From contig NBAY01000058.1 in the NCBI GenBank assembly GCA_002794775.1, positions 62,001-126,000 on the forward strand: a DNA stretch of 64,000 nt, read 5' to 3'. Positions 1-11,047 of the stretch are shown here, in pieces; within the stretch, counting starts at the first letter, position 1; every line of letters starts with the position of its first letter. Source of the DNA: Porodaedalea pini (Eukaryota > Basidiomycota > Agaricomycetes > Hymenochaetales > Hymenochaetaceae). The notes beneath the pieces were generated by a model, which saw only the letters and a program-made list of their open reading frames with translations, did no database searches and had not been told where the DNA came from. Both the position numbers and the translations under genes were made by a program.

Positions 1-1
1 T

Positions 2-121
2 AAAAGGGGGCGAAAGCAGGCTGATGCGAAACGTAGCCGGACACCGGAAAGACACGAGGAAGTCAGCACTTTCTCCTTCACTCCCTTGGATCATGACAGC
101 ATGATCTCAGACAACGCTTAA
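2..121 (+). CDS. C-terminal end of an unknown gene (partial)
   Basis: A reading frame is open from the left edge of the window to a TAA at 119-121, giving 39 residues. They are rich in Lys, Arg and Glu, and end in a short acidic tail (SMISDNA). No family is recognised. The frame runs tail to tail into the DBF4-type gene, whose stop codon (complement of 118-120) shares two bases with this one. It could be a chance open frame; the basic, low-complexity composition is only weak support. Confidence 0.4.
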   Translation, partial: KRGRKQADAKRSRTPERHEEVSTFSFTPLDHDSMISDNA

Positions 122-2131
122 GGATCTTCTTCATCAAAGTATATGTATCGCTCGTGATCATTGTCGATAGGCATCGACGACGGCTCATCGTTCTCCTTAT
201 CATATCCGTCATGCGCGAACATATCCTCGTCCTCATCCAAGCCATTTGCAGCTGCATAATCTGCATCCCTGAGTGCACGCTCGCGGTTCTGAGCTTGCTG
301 CCTCTCAAATTCTCTCTCCATCTCCTCGACCTCCTCGCGTGTTCGGCGACGAACTCGACTAAGAGCGTAGTCCAGTTGGAGGAAGTTTGCGTCCGAGTTG
401 GCGAACTTCTGATGCCTGCGGCCTCGGATATGCTGGGAAGAAAGGATGTAAGAAAAAGTCCATCATAAATAAATGAGATAGTACGTACGACTTTGAAGTC
501 TTCGAACTTCTGACGGCAGCTTTCACAGTAACCCGGCTTGGTCTTCTCGTCGCGTTTGGCAAGGCGCAGGGTGTTCGTACTCTTGCACTTGCGGAGAAGC
601 GTGCTCCTGCGCTCCGGAACCTCAGGTGGTGGCATCATCGTGGATGATGCGGATGCCTTGCTGAAACTTGCGCTCCGTGCAGAGTCCTTATCCGCGACGC
701 GACGTGAAGTCACGATTTGATTCTGAAGCCGACCCCGAAGACCCATGGGGAGTGTTGCAGTATTGAAGCCGTTGCGAGTTGAGCTGCCCGCTCCAATCGT
801 CGATGTTGTACCGTAAGTTGACGTGATGCTGACGCTATTGCCGGAAGCAGCGATGTAGCTCGCTGAACCACCCGAGATTGTGGAATCAAAGCCAGACGCG
901 CCAGTGTCCTCACGTAGCCTCGCTGTGGGGTAGACCTCGAAATTGTCATCTTTGAGATTGCGGTGCAGGTTGCTCATTGACACTGAGCGACGAAGATCGT
1001 TCTGCTTCCGCTGGAGTTGTCGCATCTTGAGTTTCCTTGCTTCTACTGCACGCTCCTCCTCACGTTCTCGCTCGAGGCGTTCTTGCTTTTCACGACGACG
1101 TTCTTCCTTTTCATTAAACTCAATGAACGGCCCGCGGGCACGTGGGTGACAGTATGGGACGGGCCAACTGCCTTTCTCCTTGCCATCACTAGTTCTGGTC
1201 ACTGGATACTCAAGCGCGGCGATGGTCGCAAATTCCTGACGCATGTCCTCGACAAGCACAAAACAGCTGCCCTTCGAGAAGTAGTGGAAGTCATGTCGCT
1301 TCTGAGTTGGATCGCGCTCCGTGGTTGTTCCATACCGCTTTTCAGATTCCAAAAGACTTGTCAGGGAACGTGGTGCTTGGATAGAGACGCTTGGGACTTG
1401 CGCTGGAACGCAGCAACGCTGAAGGACGGAATCGAGCTTGGCGGTATCCCATATCTTCATGCCAAATTGCTTTGCTTTACGGATGAGTGTCTCATAGCCA
1501 GAAGAAGCAGCGTCATCCGGACTAATAAACAATGTGGTCAGATGACGTTGGAGCTTAACAAGGAACAACGTACAGGCCTCTCAGCTTGATTGGACTTCGC
1601 AAAGACGCGTTTGTCGTCGTCTTAGACTTGTTTTCTTTATTGCATTCAACTTCTTCATTCTCAGGGATGGGGCGGTTGGTGATGAAGTGGGTGACCTCGT
1701 TGGAGAAGAACTTGGCGATGTGCTGTGCCACACCACTCGTTCAGAACACGTTTGGTGGATAGAAACAAAGCACATACCCCATTCAGCTGGTAGACACGCG
1801 GCGCAAGTACATCCCGCTCCTTCTCAGTAGTGTCAAAGTAGAATGTCCACGATGGGAAAGCCTTGGTGTACTTGGCCCTGAACTCGCCCTCGCGAGCCTC
1901 ACGCTCCGCCCTACGCTGCTGCTTGTCGACATTCTCCTTCGTTGTCGCGGACTGGGTCCTGTGTCGCTTCACAGATATAATATCGCGCGTCGCTGTCGTG
2001 TTGTGTGGCTCGGGCGAGCGTGGTCGCTTGAGAATAGACGCATGTGTCTTGACTGGAGCATGCGGAGCAATCGTCGACGCGATCTGCACTGCTGTGCGCG
2101 GTGCGAGAGGAGGACGGAAAACAGCTGCCAT
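118..2131 (-). CDS. DBF4: DBF4-type regulatory subunit of Cdc7 kinase (Dfp1/Him1 family)
   Basis: Four exons: 2131-1778, 1722-1574, 1521-489 and 432-118. All junctions are GT-AG and frame-consistent, giving about 616 residues. An N-terminal Dbf4 BRCT-like motif N includes KFFSNEVTHFITNRP after the first intron. Motif M lies around residues 245-275 (FVLVED followed by a TIAALEYP segment). The C-terminal DBF4 zinc finger is C-x2-C-x9-H-x5-H with C500, C503, H513 and H519, split by the last intron. A Glu/Arg-rich coiled segment and a Ser-rich linker lie between M and the finger. The family activates Cdc7 kinase to phosphorylate Mcm2-7 at origins in S phase. The start is the ATG at 2131, after which the basic, Pro-rich N-terminus begins. 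The divergent neighbour is the phosphotransferase gene 229 bp away. Confidence 0.9.
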
Positions 2132-2360
2132 CGTCGTCCAAGCGGCAGAGCACGATGAAGAGGATGTCGCCGGAGTCAATGGTCGGTGGTGGTGGTGAAG
2201 AGGTGACGAGGCTGCGCTGGACGCGTTACATATAGAAATGAACCTTACCAAACAACGCGTACACAAACCGTACGTAATCGGCATCTTCCTAATTTTTTTC
2301 GTTGCACGCGCCGTGTCTCGGAACGTTTCTTCAAGTCGATTCTTGACTTCAACCTCCATC
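2132..2360. promoter_or_regulatory. Divergent intergenic region between DBF4 and the phosphotransferase gene
   Basis: Only 229 bp separate the two start codons, so both promoters must lie here or overlap the 5' ends. No clear TATA box is visible. The shared promoter role is inferred from position alone. Confidence 0.4.
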
Positions 2361-4256
2361 ATGACTATGCACGGAATTTTATACGAACCATATCTTGAAC
2401 CAGAGGCTCTGGCTAATCTCAAGTATGTACCTTTCTGTTTCTCTTCCTTTGCGCTAAATTGCTCGTTTGTCTAGGTTTTATAGATACTCTGCAATCGACA
2501 AATCTCTGGTTTACAAATACGGTGAGCGCGTCGAAAACCGTGTCGTATTTCAAATATGACTTATCAGATTGGCAGTCATCAGGCATTGTACGTTTTGCTG
2601 TGCTTCTGCTAGACCTAACGCGTCTTGAACTTTGTTTGCAGGGTGCGATCTGGTTATCCATTTCTTCCCTATGTGGATGGCGCCGAACCTCATAACCTTG
2701 CTCGGATTCGGCTTCATTATCACGAAGTAAGATTTCACAGTTTGTGTCTTTGGTATACTCATATCTTTTGGAGTGTATTGCTACTGTCCTCGTTTCTTCC
2801 CACCTTACTTGGACAAGGTCCATCCTGGATTTACCTGTCTTTCTCCATCGGTCTCTTTTTGTACCAGACATTTGATAGTACGTTGCACTGCAGCTTCCCA
2901 TTTTCTTTTCTGTCCGTCCAACATTCAGTGCAGATATCGATGGACGACAAGCTCGGCGTACCGGAACTTCATCAGCCCTGGGTAAATCGCACCACGATTC
3001 AGATCTTTTTACGGCTAACCGATTCCAATCAGGTCATATCTTCGACCATACCATCGACAGTTTGAATTGTGCGCTCGGTGGCCTGCTTCAAGTCGCATCT
3101 GTGAGCATCGGGCCTTCAGCGAAGGGAGTATCCCTGGTCCTTGTCGGCTGTGCCGCCATGTGGTTTGTGAGTCCCAACAAAAAGCTGATGTTTGTAGGCT
3201 CCTTTTAACTCTTTCATACAGAGCACCTGGGAAGGTACGATTCATAATTTGAAACGAAGAGAATCGCTTTCTGAACTTCTGTGAAAGAATACCACACTGG
3301 CACGCTCTATCTTGGTTACTTCAACGGTCCGACGGAGGGCGTCCTGATTGCTTGCGCCATACACCTCATTTCAGCAATCTTCGGTATGGAGCATCTACGG
3401 CTCGGAGATCCTCACTATCTCAAGTCAGATTATAGGACCTCAGATCTGGCTATGTCAAGTAAAGTCTTTCGGAGTTTTACGCTGGATGACCCCCGAGTTT
3501 CACCTTTACGACATCGTCGTATATGCGTAAGAGCTTTATCTCTCCTATGCTCCATGGTCTCACAGTCACCCTGCAGAGCATTCTTATCTCTCTTCCTTAT
3601 TCACATCCCTGAATGGTACAGTCCCGCTGCCTCCAATCAATTTACGAGCTCATCTGAGTCTTCCCGTCCGAACGGCTCATAGCATACTAAATGTCTACAA
3701 AGCACGCCGCGCTTCCAGTCAGCCTTTCCTCCCGACGCTCGCCCAACATCTTCCCTTCGCACTCTTCCTTACTCTTGCCTGCGCCTGGGCGCTCTCGCCG
3801 ACCTCGCATGTCCTTTCACACAGCCTCAGCTACACCTCTCATAAAGGACGTGCAATCGGCGGCTTGATTGAGTTCGCCCTGCTTGTGATGTTTGCGTTCG
3901 GAAAGCTAGGCCCACGCATCATCTTAGCACGTCTTACACGTTCGCCCTTTCCGTGGCTTAACTTCGGTGCTTTCGCTCCGCTTGCAATTGGCGCGATTTA
4001 TGTGAACCTTGGTAGTGTCGTTAATGGGTGCGTTCTTCTCTACATCTTAGACAAGGATTGGAACTTCACTGAGCTAGCGTTAATCAGATTTCACCCCTCC
4101 GCACAGACGGAGCGTCTTTTGCTCCATACGGCAGTACTCACTGCGGGATTTGCATTCATGCACTGGGCGTACTTCCTCATCGAGGGCTTCACCCAGACGC
4201 TTGGCATTAACTGCTTTACGATCAAGGAAAACTCTAGAGTTGAACATAAAGCGTAA
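2361..4256 (+). CDS. EPT1: Ethanolamine/choline phosphotransferase (CDP-alcohol phosphatidyltransferase)
   Basis: Eleven exons by hand: 2361-2422, 2475-2521, 2576-2587, 2642-2726, 2774-2877, 2934-2981, 3033-3166, 3222-3234, 3288-3383, 3436-3526, 3566-4256. Together they stay in frame for 460 residues. The CDP-alcohol phosphotransferase motif DG-x2-AR-x8-G-x3-D-x3-D is complete: D106, G107, A110, R111, G120, D124, D128. Upstream are FRYSAIDKSLVYKY-like and FFPMWMAPNLITLLG segments typical of EPT1/CPT1; hydrophobic helices follow. The enzyme transfers phosphoethanolamine or phosphocholine from the CDP-alcohol to diacylglycerol in ER/Golgi membranes. Exons 3 and 8 are only 12 and 13 nt. A further 60-nt GT-AG intron at 4028-4087 is possible; it keeps the frame and gives 440 residues. 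EPT1 versus CPT1 cannot be decided. Confidence 0.87.
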
Positions 4257-4658
4257 TTTTCAGAGCTTTTCCCATAAGACCCGTGTATGTCTGTTATGGT
4301 GTTTTGTCCAAACGTCCTTCCACATTCTCGTTTCTTTCGGAGTCTTTTTGGTCTGTAGGAGCTATTTAATGACTATGGATTTCAGATCGTTTTTATTACT
4401 ATTTCCATACCCGACTTTTTTGCATTTTTTTAAAAATATAGCTCACAATATTAATGTTGACTGGAAATATCTGTGACTTAGCCTGAATTCATTTCACGTC
4501 AATCGACTTGGCCGAAGAAATTGACTTGTAGCCACGTGCTTCTCACGTGCGGCCGTGTGTCCTCAAAAGAAACGGAAACTCTCCCTTTCTCTTCTGTCCA
4601 TGGGGACGCCGCGCCCCGACTGACCGTGCGGAAAGCAGATAGGCCTGCTGTCTGACAG
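4257..4658. other. Intergenic, no gene seen
   Basis: 3' flank of the phosphotransferase gene. It is T-rich, with an AT-rich stretch near 4380-4450. No feature is recognised. Confidence 0.4.
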
Positions 4659-5934
4659 GTGCGCCGCTTCAGATCTATGATTGATGTCACTTCTCACCAC
4701 GATTATAGGCGAGCGAGCAGTCGGGCTTCGTGCATGCTCGAGCTCGCATCTGCAAAGAATATTGGCTGGCAGCGCTTCTGGTTCACGATCAAGCATGATG
4801 TCGAAAACTACCATAGCGCCGACTATCCTAGACCTTATATCATTCGACCAGGCGAAATAGCTTATGCGAAAGGTGTCGTTCTTGCGGACTTCTGGACCTT
4901 TCTGCAGCGGAACGGTTACAAGCTGACCTCGGACGAACGTTCGATCATCAAGCATGCTTTAGGATCCAAGACGACGAAGCTGGGAAAACCAGTCATGGTG
5001 CTCAAGCGGCTTGGTGGAGGGAACTATCTCGTTTGCAGATTGTCGAGTTGGGGTGGTAACTCTCAGGTCGCCGGGTTGCTCAGTCCTCTTCAGCGATACT
5101 TCGCGTTTTCTCTGTCGGAATACTTAGGTCAATGGCCTCCAGGGACCAGTTGTCTGCGTTGCTCACCTCCCCTTAAGAGAACCAATGCCGTTATGGCAAT
5201 TCCAGTAGAAAGCAATGAAGTCATACCTATCGGCTGGAAGAGACGAACATTTCTGTCCGTTGGTCAGTTGGAGAGACTGGAGGCTATGATCGAGAGACGA
5301 GTAAAGGTGAAGAACGTCCTCATCACTCAAAAAAAAGATGTCTCAGACCCGTATCATCCTTCCGTAGAGTTTCAGATCTGTCGCCGAGGAATTGCGTCAA
5401 TCCGAGGTCGAGGTGCAGAAGCTTAAGCGCATGCCAAGGCACCTATGGCCCCTAGAGATGCAAAAATCATTTCAAAGAACCCAGAACATCGACCCAGATG
5501 ATCCAGAGGCTCCATGGAATTCGAAATGGCCGAACCATCTCCGCTTGCATAAAGGGCTGCGCATCGCTCGTGAGGCAGAAGTCGAAATGGGCAAACATCG
5601 GGACAAACATGCACCACGACTACCTATCCATGAGTCGTTGAATCTTATCAACTGGACGCACGGGCGTGCTTTCGACGATTTGGTGAACTGTGATTTCCAT
5701 ATGGACCCGGCAAATCCCCCGGGCATCAACGTGAACTACAAGTCAAAGCGATACCGGCTCCCTCGCATATCAAAGGGTCCAGGCCACACCACTGTGTCTC
5801 GTTCGGTATTCCCGAAGCCTTCGGTGCTCCGTTCGTCGCCTTCATCACGCCAAGTGCGCCCGTTCTCTAGCGTGGCTCGGTTTTGCGGGAGAGCGACCAA
5901 AGCGCAATTTCTTCCTCCCTTCCTGTTCCGATGA
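4659..5934 (+). CDS. Hypothetical protein gene, exon structure unresolved
   Basis: Two long frames overlap. 4659-5426 codes for a segment including KLGKPVMVLKRLGGGNYLVC. 5392-5934 codes for a Glu/Lys-rich stretch (EELRQSEVEVQKLKRM) and a Trp/His-rich tail. The first frame is open for 255 residues, but no splice joining the two was found with correct phase. A possible intron starts at 5301 (GTAAAG) and ends at TTCAG 5375, yet it keeps the first frame. An A8 run at 5330-5337 is a candidate site for an indel. Codon-like composition suggests a real gene; no family is recognised. The start could be any of several ATGs, for example 4677. Confidence 0.35.
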
Positions 5935-8179
5935 AGAACAAGTGTGATTCGTACATGAGTTACGTCATGTTGGCCTTGAAAATGCCTTGCGCTGCTGCGA
6001 TCCGAACAAAGGCGGGCTTTCCGCAACAAGTGACACGTCATCGTTTGCGAGCGTCGTCTTAACGAGTCATAAGATCATTCCTATGTCCGTCGTCGTCTCC
6101 CACTTCATGTTTCGGAGGCATCTGATGCAGCAAGCACGCCGTCATATTGTCATCTTTCCGCACGAGATCGCATTCATCTTCTCGACATCCTCCATCATTG
6201 CGCTTCGTTATCGGCATAGATGAGCGTTTCTGCCCACGATGATATACCACCTCCTTGATCTTCAACTGCATGTTATCGTGAAGGGGGAGAACCTGCCTGT
6301 TGGGAGTTGTTTGCATTCGATTGTACGGCCGTCGTTGACTTGTCGTAACGGCAGGGCAATAGGTTAATCTCGACTTGTCCTCCTCGGTCACTACTTATGC
6401 CGCGCGGAAAGCTTGTTCTCACAGTCCACCTCGCTTTATTTTTTATGCATGATAACCCGAAGGGCGGTCTTTCTCTCGCTTCGCTTTCATATGGCGAAGG
6501 GCTTCTACTGGAGGATCGGATTTGGATGGAATATTAATGAGGACTCCCAGCCAAAGAGTATCTATGGCGAACGCTTGTATGTACCATCACTAAGCATTGC
6601 GATTGCGATGTTAACTCGGAATAGAATTTTTGTCAATTATATCTTACGCCCACTTGTCCCGAGCCTAGGGGTGCAGCACAGACTCCGCGCAGAGTCTCAA
6701 GGAGTATGAGACTTGCAAGACGACGTCACTCTCGACGGGCTCCATGCCCCGCTTAACTTCGATGCGAACTGTAGGGAGACGTGGCGCATCTTTTCATCAA
6801 TGTCATAGCTGCAGCGCGCGACGCTCATAAACGGCGTTCTTCCACTCGTGTGATCCACCACCACAACGAACAGAAGCCACACGTGAACCAGGACGCACTG
6901 AGAAGCATCACGAAGACTTTCGAGTCGTCGTTGAACCGAATCGGCCTGAGTGATGATGCGGAGGAGGGAATACCGTACGGCATTTGACTCTGCTGTCAAC
7001 GAACGTGGCGCCGGCTCGCTTGCCAGGCAGTTATTCACAGATGTGCGTTGGCTTCTTGTTGATTTCATTGTCATTAGGCCTCGATCTCTTATTTACTTCA
7101 AGGTTTCCTTTCTCAGGAGTGAAAGAGCCTACATTTGGTACTATAGTATGTCATCGATCGACGACTCGCAATTACAAGCTTGTCGACTCAGAGGCGACTG
7201 AGTCTGTTCCCGGTTGCTGTTTTCACCCCAGCTCATGGCTACTGCGTTTTCTTCTCCCATAGCAAATACGGGGCTTGCGCTGTTTATTCTCTAGCTCACA
7301 TTCGTGTTCTCACCAATCTCGAAGGAAAGTACCTGGGGAATCCGGGTGATGAGCTGTCAGCAGCCTTCTGTTCAGCAAGGTGAGACAGGCTTGTCGCCAC
7401 GGTTGCCACTAGACGTGTATTATTCTGAATGGGTTCATGTCTGTAAAATATTATGTGCAACATTTGTACAATAGGACGCATGTCCATGTAAATTTGGAGT
7501 ACTAGTCACCGGGCTTTGCCGAAAGGCATGTCACTTCTTGATTGACTCTTCTGTCGTCCTCTTCTTTCTTCACCTCTTGATACAACAACGCTGAGACTTA
7601 TCTACCCAACGCGATTTTTGCATCGCTGACTACGAGCAAAACCAGAAAACTGCGACGCTGTGAGCAGACTGTCTTTCGTGCTTACTGCTCACTTGATTAA
7701 GCCCAACAAAGATCCGCCTTATAGCCCTGCTTCGGTGATATCCCGAATGATGCGGCGGGCTAAGATGAATCCATTCAATGCACCCTTTCAATTGAAAACT
7801 CGTGGCCGACGCCACAGCATGCGCCCGAGTAGGATTTTGAAGCAGTCAAAGTGCATTGTAGACGTTGTGCGTGCAGAAGCTTCACATTGCGAGCGTGCTT
7901 CGCTACTATTGAGCTAGGCAGCATGAGCTTAGACAGTACGCAGGCAGGCTAGCGTGCGAGAGTGTCTATCGTCGCGAAACTCGCAGGATAATTGTATGTT
8001 CGGAATTCTGTCAGCGCCAGTGTCAGAGATTGCTATGATACGCAGGGGATGCGACGTCGGTGAGCGACGGCCATCTCTTACTTTTCTCCGATCGATCGCT
8101 TACCAGCACTAACCCCGCCTTGGGAAACAAGCATTCTACATAAAGGTGAAAGGCACGTATTCGAAGTGAGAAGTCACAA
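5935..8179. other. Gene-poor region
   Basis: Only short open frames in all six frames (up to about 125 codons, 6697-7074 minus), with no recognisable motif. A small unrecognised gene or relic cannot be excluded. Confidence 0.35.
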
Positions 8180-8188
8180 TATATATAG
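8180..8188 (+). promoter_or_regulatory. TATA-like element of the P450 gene
   Basis: TATATATAG lies 66-74 bp upstream of the P450 start codon at 8254, a usual fungal distance. Confidence 0.5.
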
Positions 8189-8253
8189 GGTTGCAGCATT
8201 TAAGGAGCCTGTTCGCAGCACGTCTGCCTCCTACCCGTCCACCATCTCCTCCA

Positions 8254-10432
8254 ATGAATTCTTCTCTCCTGTTCTCCCCGGGCTTCTTGTACTCGCTCGC
8301 ACTCACGCTTCTCGGAATCTACTGTGCGACGGTCGCAATCTACCGCCTCTTCCTCTCGCCTCTACACGCCGTCCCTGGCCCTTGGTATGCCGCTATCTCC
8401 GATTTCTGGCTCACAACCCATGTTTTACGCCTTCGTCGCTGCCGCGCGATCAACGACCTTCTGCACAAATACGGACCAATAGTCCGCGTGGCTCCGAACA
8501 AGGTCATCTTCCTCGACGCTCCCACAATGAAGGTCGTATACGGCGTGAGTAGCAAACTCAGCAAGAGCATATTCTACAAGAGCCTCTTGACGTACGTCGT
8601 CTATATATATTCTCACAGGTGAATTTACCGACTGAACTGGATTCACAGAAATGCAAACGACCACGCGTATGTCAGCAGACGAACTCCAGTATTCCCTGTG
8701 TTTACATATTTCCTAGGATGACCACTCTTGAACATGGCCCTCATCTTGCACGGAAGCGTGGATACGCACCCCACTACAACCCAGCAAACTTGGCGCTCTT
8801 CCAACCAGAGATCCACAACTACGTCAACGATTTGGTTAACGTAAGACCCTCCATTTCACCTGTTTAATGAATACTAACCGATATCGCAACGCAAGCTTCT
8901 GTCCACCTCAGTGAGCAGCTCGCCGACTCCCGTCGACACACTGCTGCTTTTTCGTCACCTCTTTATCGACGTTAATTGCTTGCACCTCTTCGCCTACGAT
9001 GTCGACTCCTTGAAATCCTGGTCGCAGCATATCCTCCATGGTGGCTCTCCCGATGAGCTCAGCCGTGCTATTAGTGACTTTGCGAAGCGCGGGCTGCTCG
9101 TATGCATTTCTTTCATGACTCGTTCATGATATCCATCTAATCAAGAATAGAGAGGCGCTCTCCCCGGCTGGCTGTGGAATTTGGTCCAACGTATTCCTAA
9201 CCATAGATGGGAACTTTTCTGCGACTCTGACGCAATGCTCGGTCGTGTAAGCTTGTCGTTCTCTTTCATTTCGACACATAATCAATCATTTCTTGTCTCA
9301 GTTCGCATTTGCCCGTCTCCGTGAAGCCCGAGCTTCGCATCACGCCGAGAAGGATCATGAAAACGGGGATGCCAGAGAGCCTCTCATCTCTCGTCTGCTT
9401 AGGCACAAGTACTCCGAGCGGGAGGTCATGCCGGACAAGGACATCGTATCCGAATGCCTTGGTCACCTGTATGTCTCGTTTCCTCAATTTAGATACATGT
9501 TTTGCTTTACCTCTTAATTTTGTTCTATAGTGTTGCCGGCACTGATACTACATCAACAACACTTTCCTACCTTCTATGGGAGCTTAGCCGTCGCCGGGAC
9601 ATCATGCTACGCCTACAAGCTGAGGTCGATGAATGTATGCCGGACCCATCCCGCATCCCCGATATACAAGACCTGCATAACTTGCCCTATCTCGCAGCCC
9701 TAATTAAAGAAGGTCCGTCAGATTAAATATAATAACGTCTATCATACAGAAAGCTCAATGTTGTGAATCAGGCCTCCGAGTTTACTCCTCCGCTCCCAGT
9801 CCCCTCGAGCGCGTCGTTCCCGCAACTCCTAACTCGGAACTAACTCTTCTCGGTCACTCCATGCCTTCTGGGACGATCGTTGCCTCTCAAGCATATTCGT
9901 CCCACCGCCACCCGGGTGTCTTCTTCTGTCCAGAGCTATTCCTCCCCGATCGCTGGCTTCTGGAGAATTCTCCAGCACATCAGCACTCGGCGTCCAACAC
10001 GGGCAATCCAAGCGCCGCCGAGCCTCAACCGCCTACAACCGCGTCTCCGCAGCTCGTTCCCTCGTCGCCAGCGCTCTCTGACGTCGAGAAGGGCGCCGCC
10101 GCAGCGGCGTCGACTCTAAACATGTCGATGAACCAGGCGCAGATGGCTGCGCACATGTTCCCCTTCGGATACGGACCTCGGGTATGCGGCGGGCAGAATC
10201 TGGCGCAAATTATGCTGCGCATCGTGCTCGCAGCGGTCGCGCGCAACTTTGATGTTGTCGCACCACCGGAGACGAACGAGACGAGCATGGCGATGAGGGA
10301 CAGCTTCGTGCGTTGTTTTCACTTCTCTCTGTGATCATCTGCACAGATAGAGTTCTCATCGTGTCCTTGATGAAGGTCGCTTTCCCCGCCGCCTTGGAAT
10401 GCAAGCTAATCTTCGTTCCGCGCGCTCACTAA
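8254..10432 (+). CDS. Cytochrome P450 monooxygenase
   Basis: Nine exons: 8254-8591, 8649-8666 (18 nt), 8717-8840, 8896-9099, 9151-9246, 9302-9468, 9531-9712, 9772-10307, 10376-10432. They give 573 residues in frame. An N-terminal membrane anchor (ALTLLGIYCATVAIYRLFL) and a Pro-rich hinge (PLHAVPGPW) come first. The I-helix AGTDTTS is at 318-324. The K-helix E376-G-L-R379 is interrupted by an intron with a GTCCGT donor. The heme loop FGYGPRVCGG has its Cys ligand at C515. Such enzymes use NADPH-P450 reductase at the ER for oxygenation; the substrate is unknown. A Ser/Pro/Ala-rich insert of about 55 residues precedes the heme loop and is unusual. The gene converges on the membrane-protein gene. 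It resembles fungal benzoate- or pisatin-hydroxylase-like P450s only in general. Confidence 0.88.
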
Positions 10433-11047
10433 GCCGACTCGTTCCGCTTCAACGCACAGCCTCTTGTACAGCGCGATACTTCGTAACGTACCGGACTTCC
10501 ATACCGTACTGAGTGCGACCATCAGTTCGTTTCGGACATCTACTGTAAATCATCATCATTACAACATCGGGTTCGCATCGAACGACAGATCTACCATTTT
10601 TTTTTGATGCTTCGACGTCGAGGCGCCCAAGCTGCCATCGTTTTCCCTTCTCCCTTCTTGTACCAACCAACTGTTCCCGGAAGCTCGTTGTGTTCGTATC
10701 GGACTGCATCTTAATCACTTTTTGCCTTCTTGATCTCCGGAACTCATATATCTGAGAATCTCTCAAAATTTTGCTGTCGATGGTATCTAACATCCGAGAT
10801 ACATATTTGTAGTGCTGACTGCTTCTTGTGATTCGGCCGGTCTTGTACTGTAATGCTAAGATTCTTCATGACATCGAGAGTCTTCTTGGCAACGTATAAG
10901 TCTTTCAAATAATCATGATATTCCCAATGAAAAGCTAGACTACTGGATACTATATGTACGATGAAGGTATATGTCTAATAATAATACATGTGGTGAAGAA
11001 GATCTGAACCGAAATGAGTTAATAAATTAATTGAGGACTGTGTAAGT
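10433..11047. other. Convergent intergenic region, no gene seen
   Basis: Lies between the 3' ends of the P450 and membrane-protein genes. A T9 run occurs near 10597 and AT-rich DNA at 10890-11040, probably 3' UTR and polyadenylation signals. Confidence 0.4.

Noticed and set aside
2561..2590. Alternative acceptor TTATCAG at 2567 giving a 20-nt exon in the phosphotransferase gene
   Set aside because: It leaves the wrong phase for the CDLVIHFFPMWMAPN frame; the acceptor at 2575 gives a 12-nt exon that fits.
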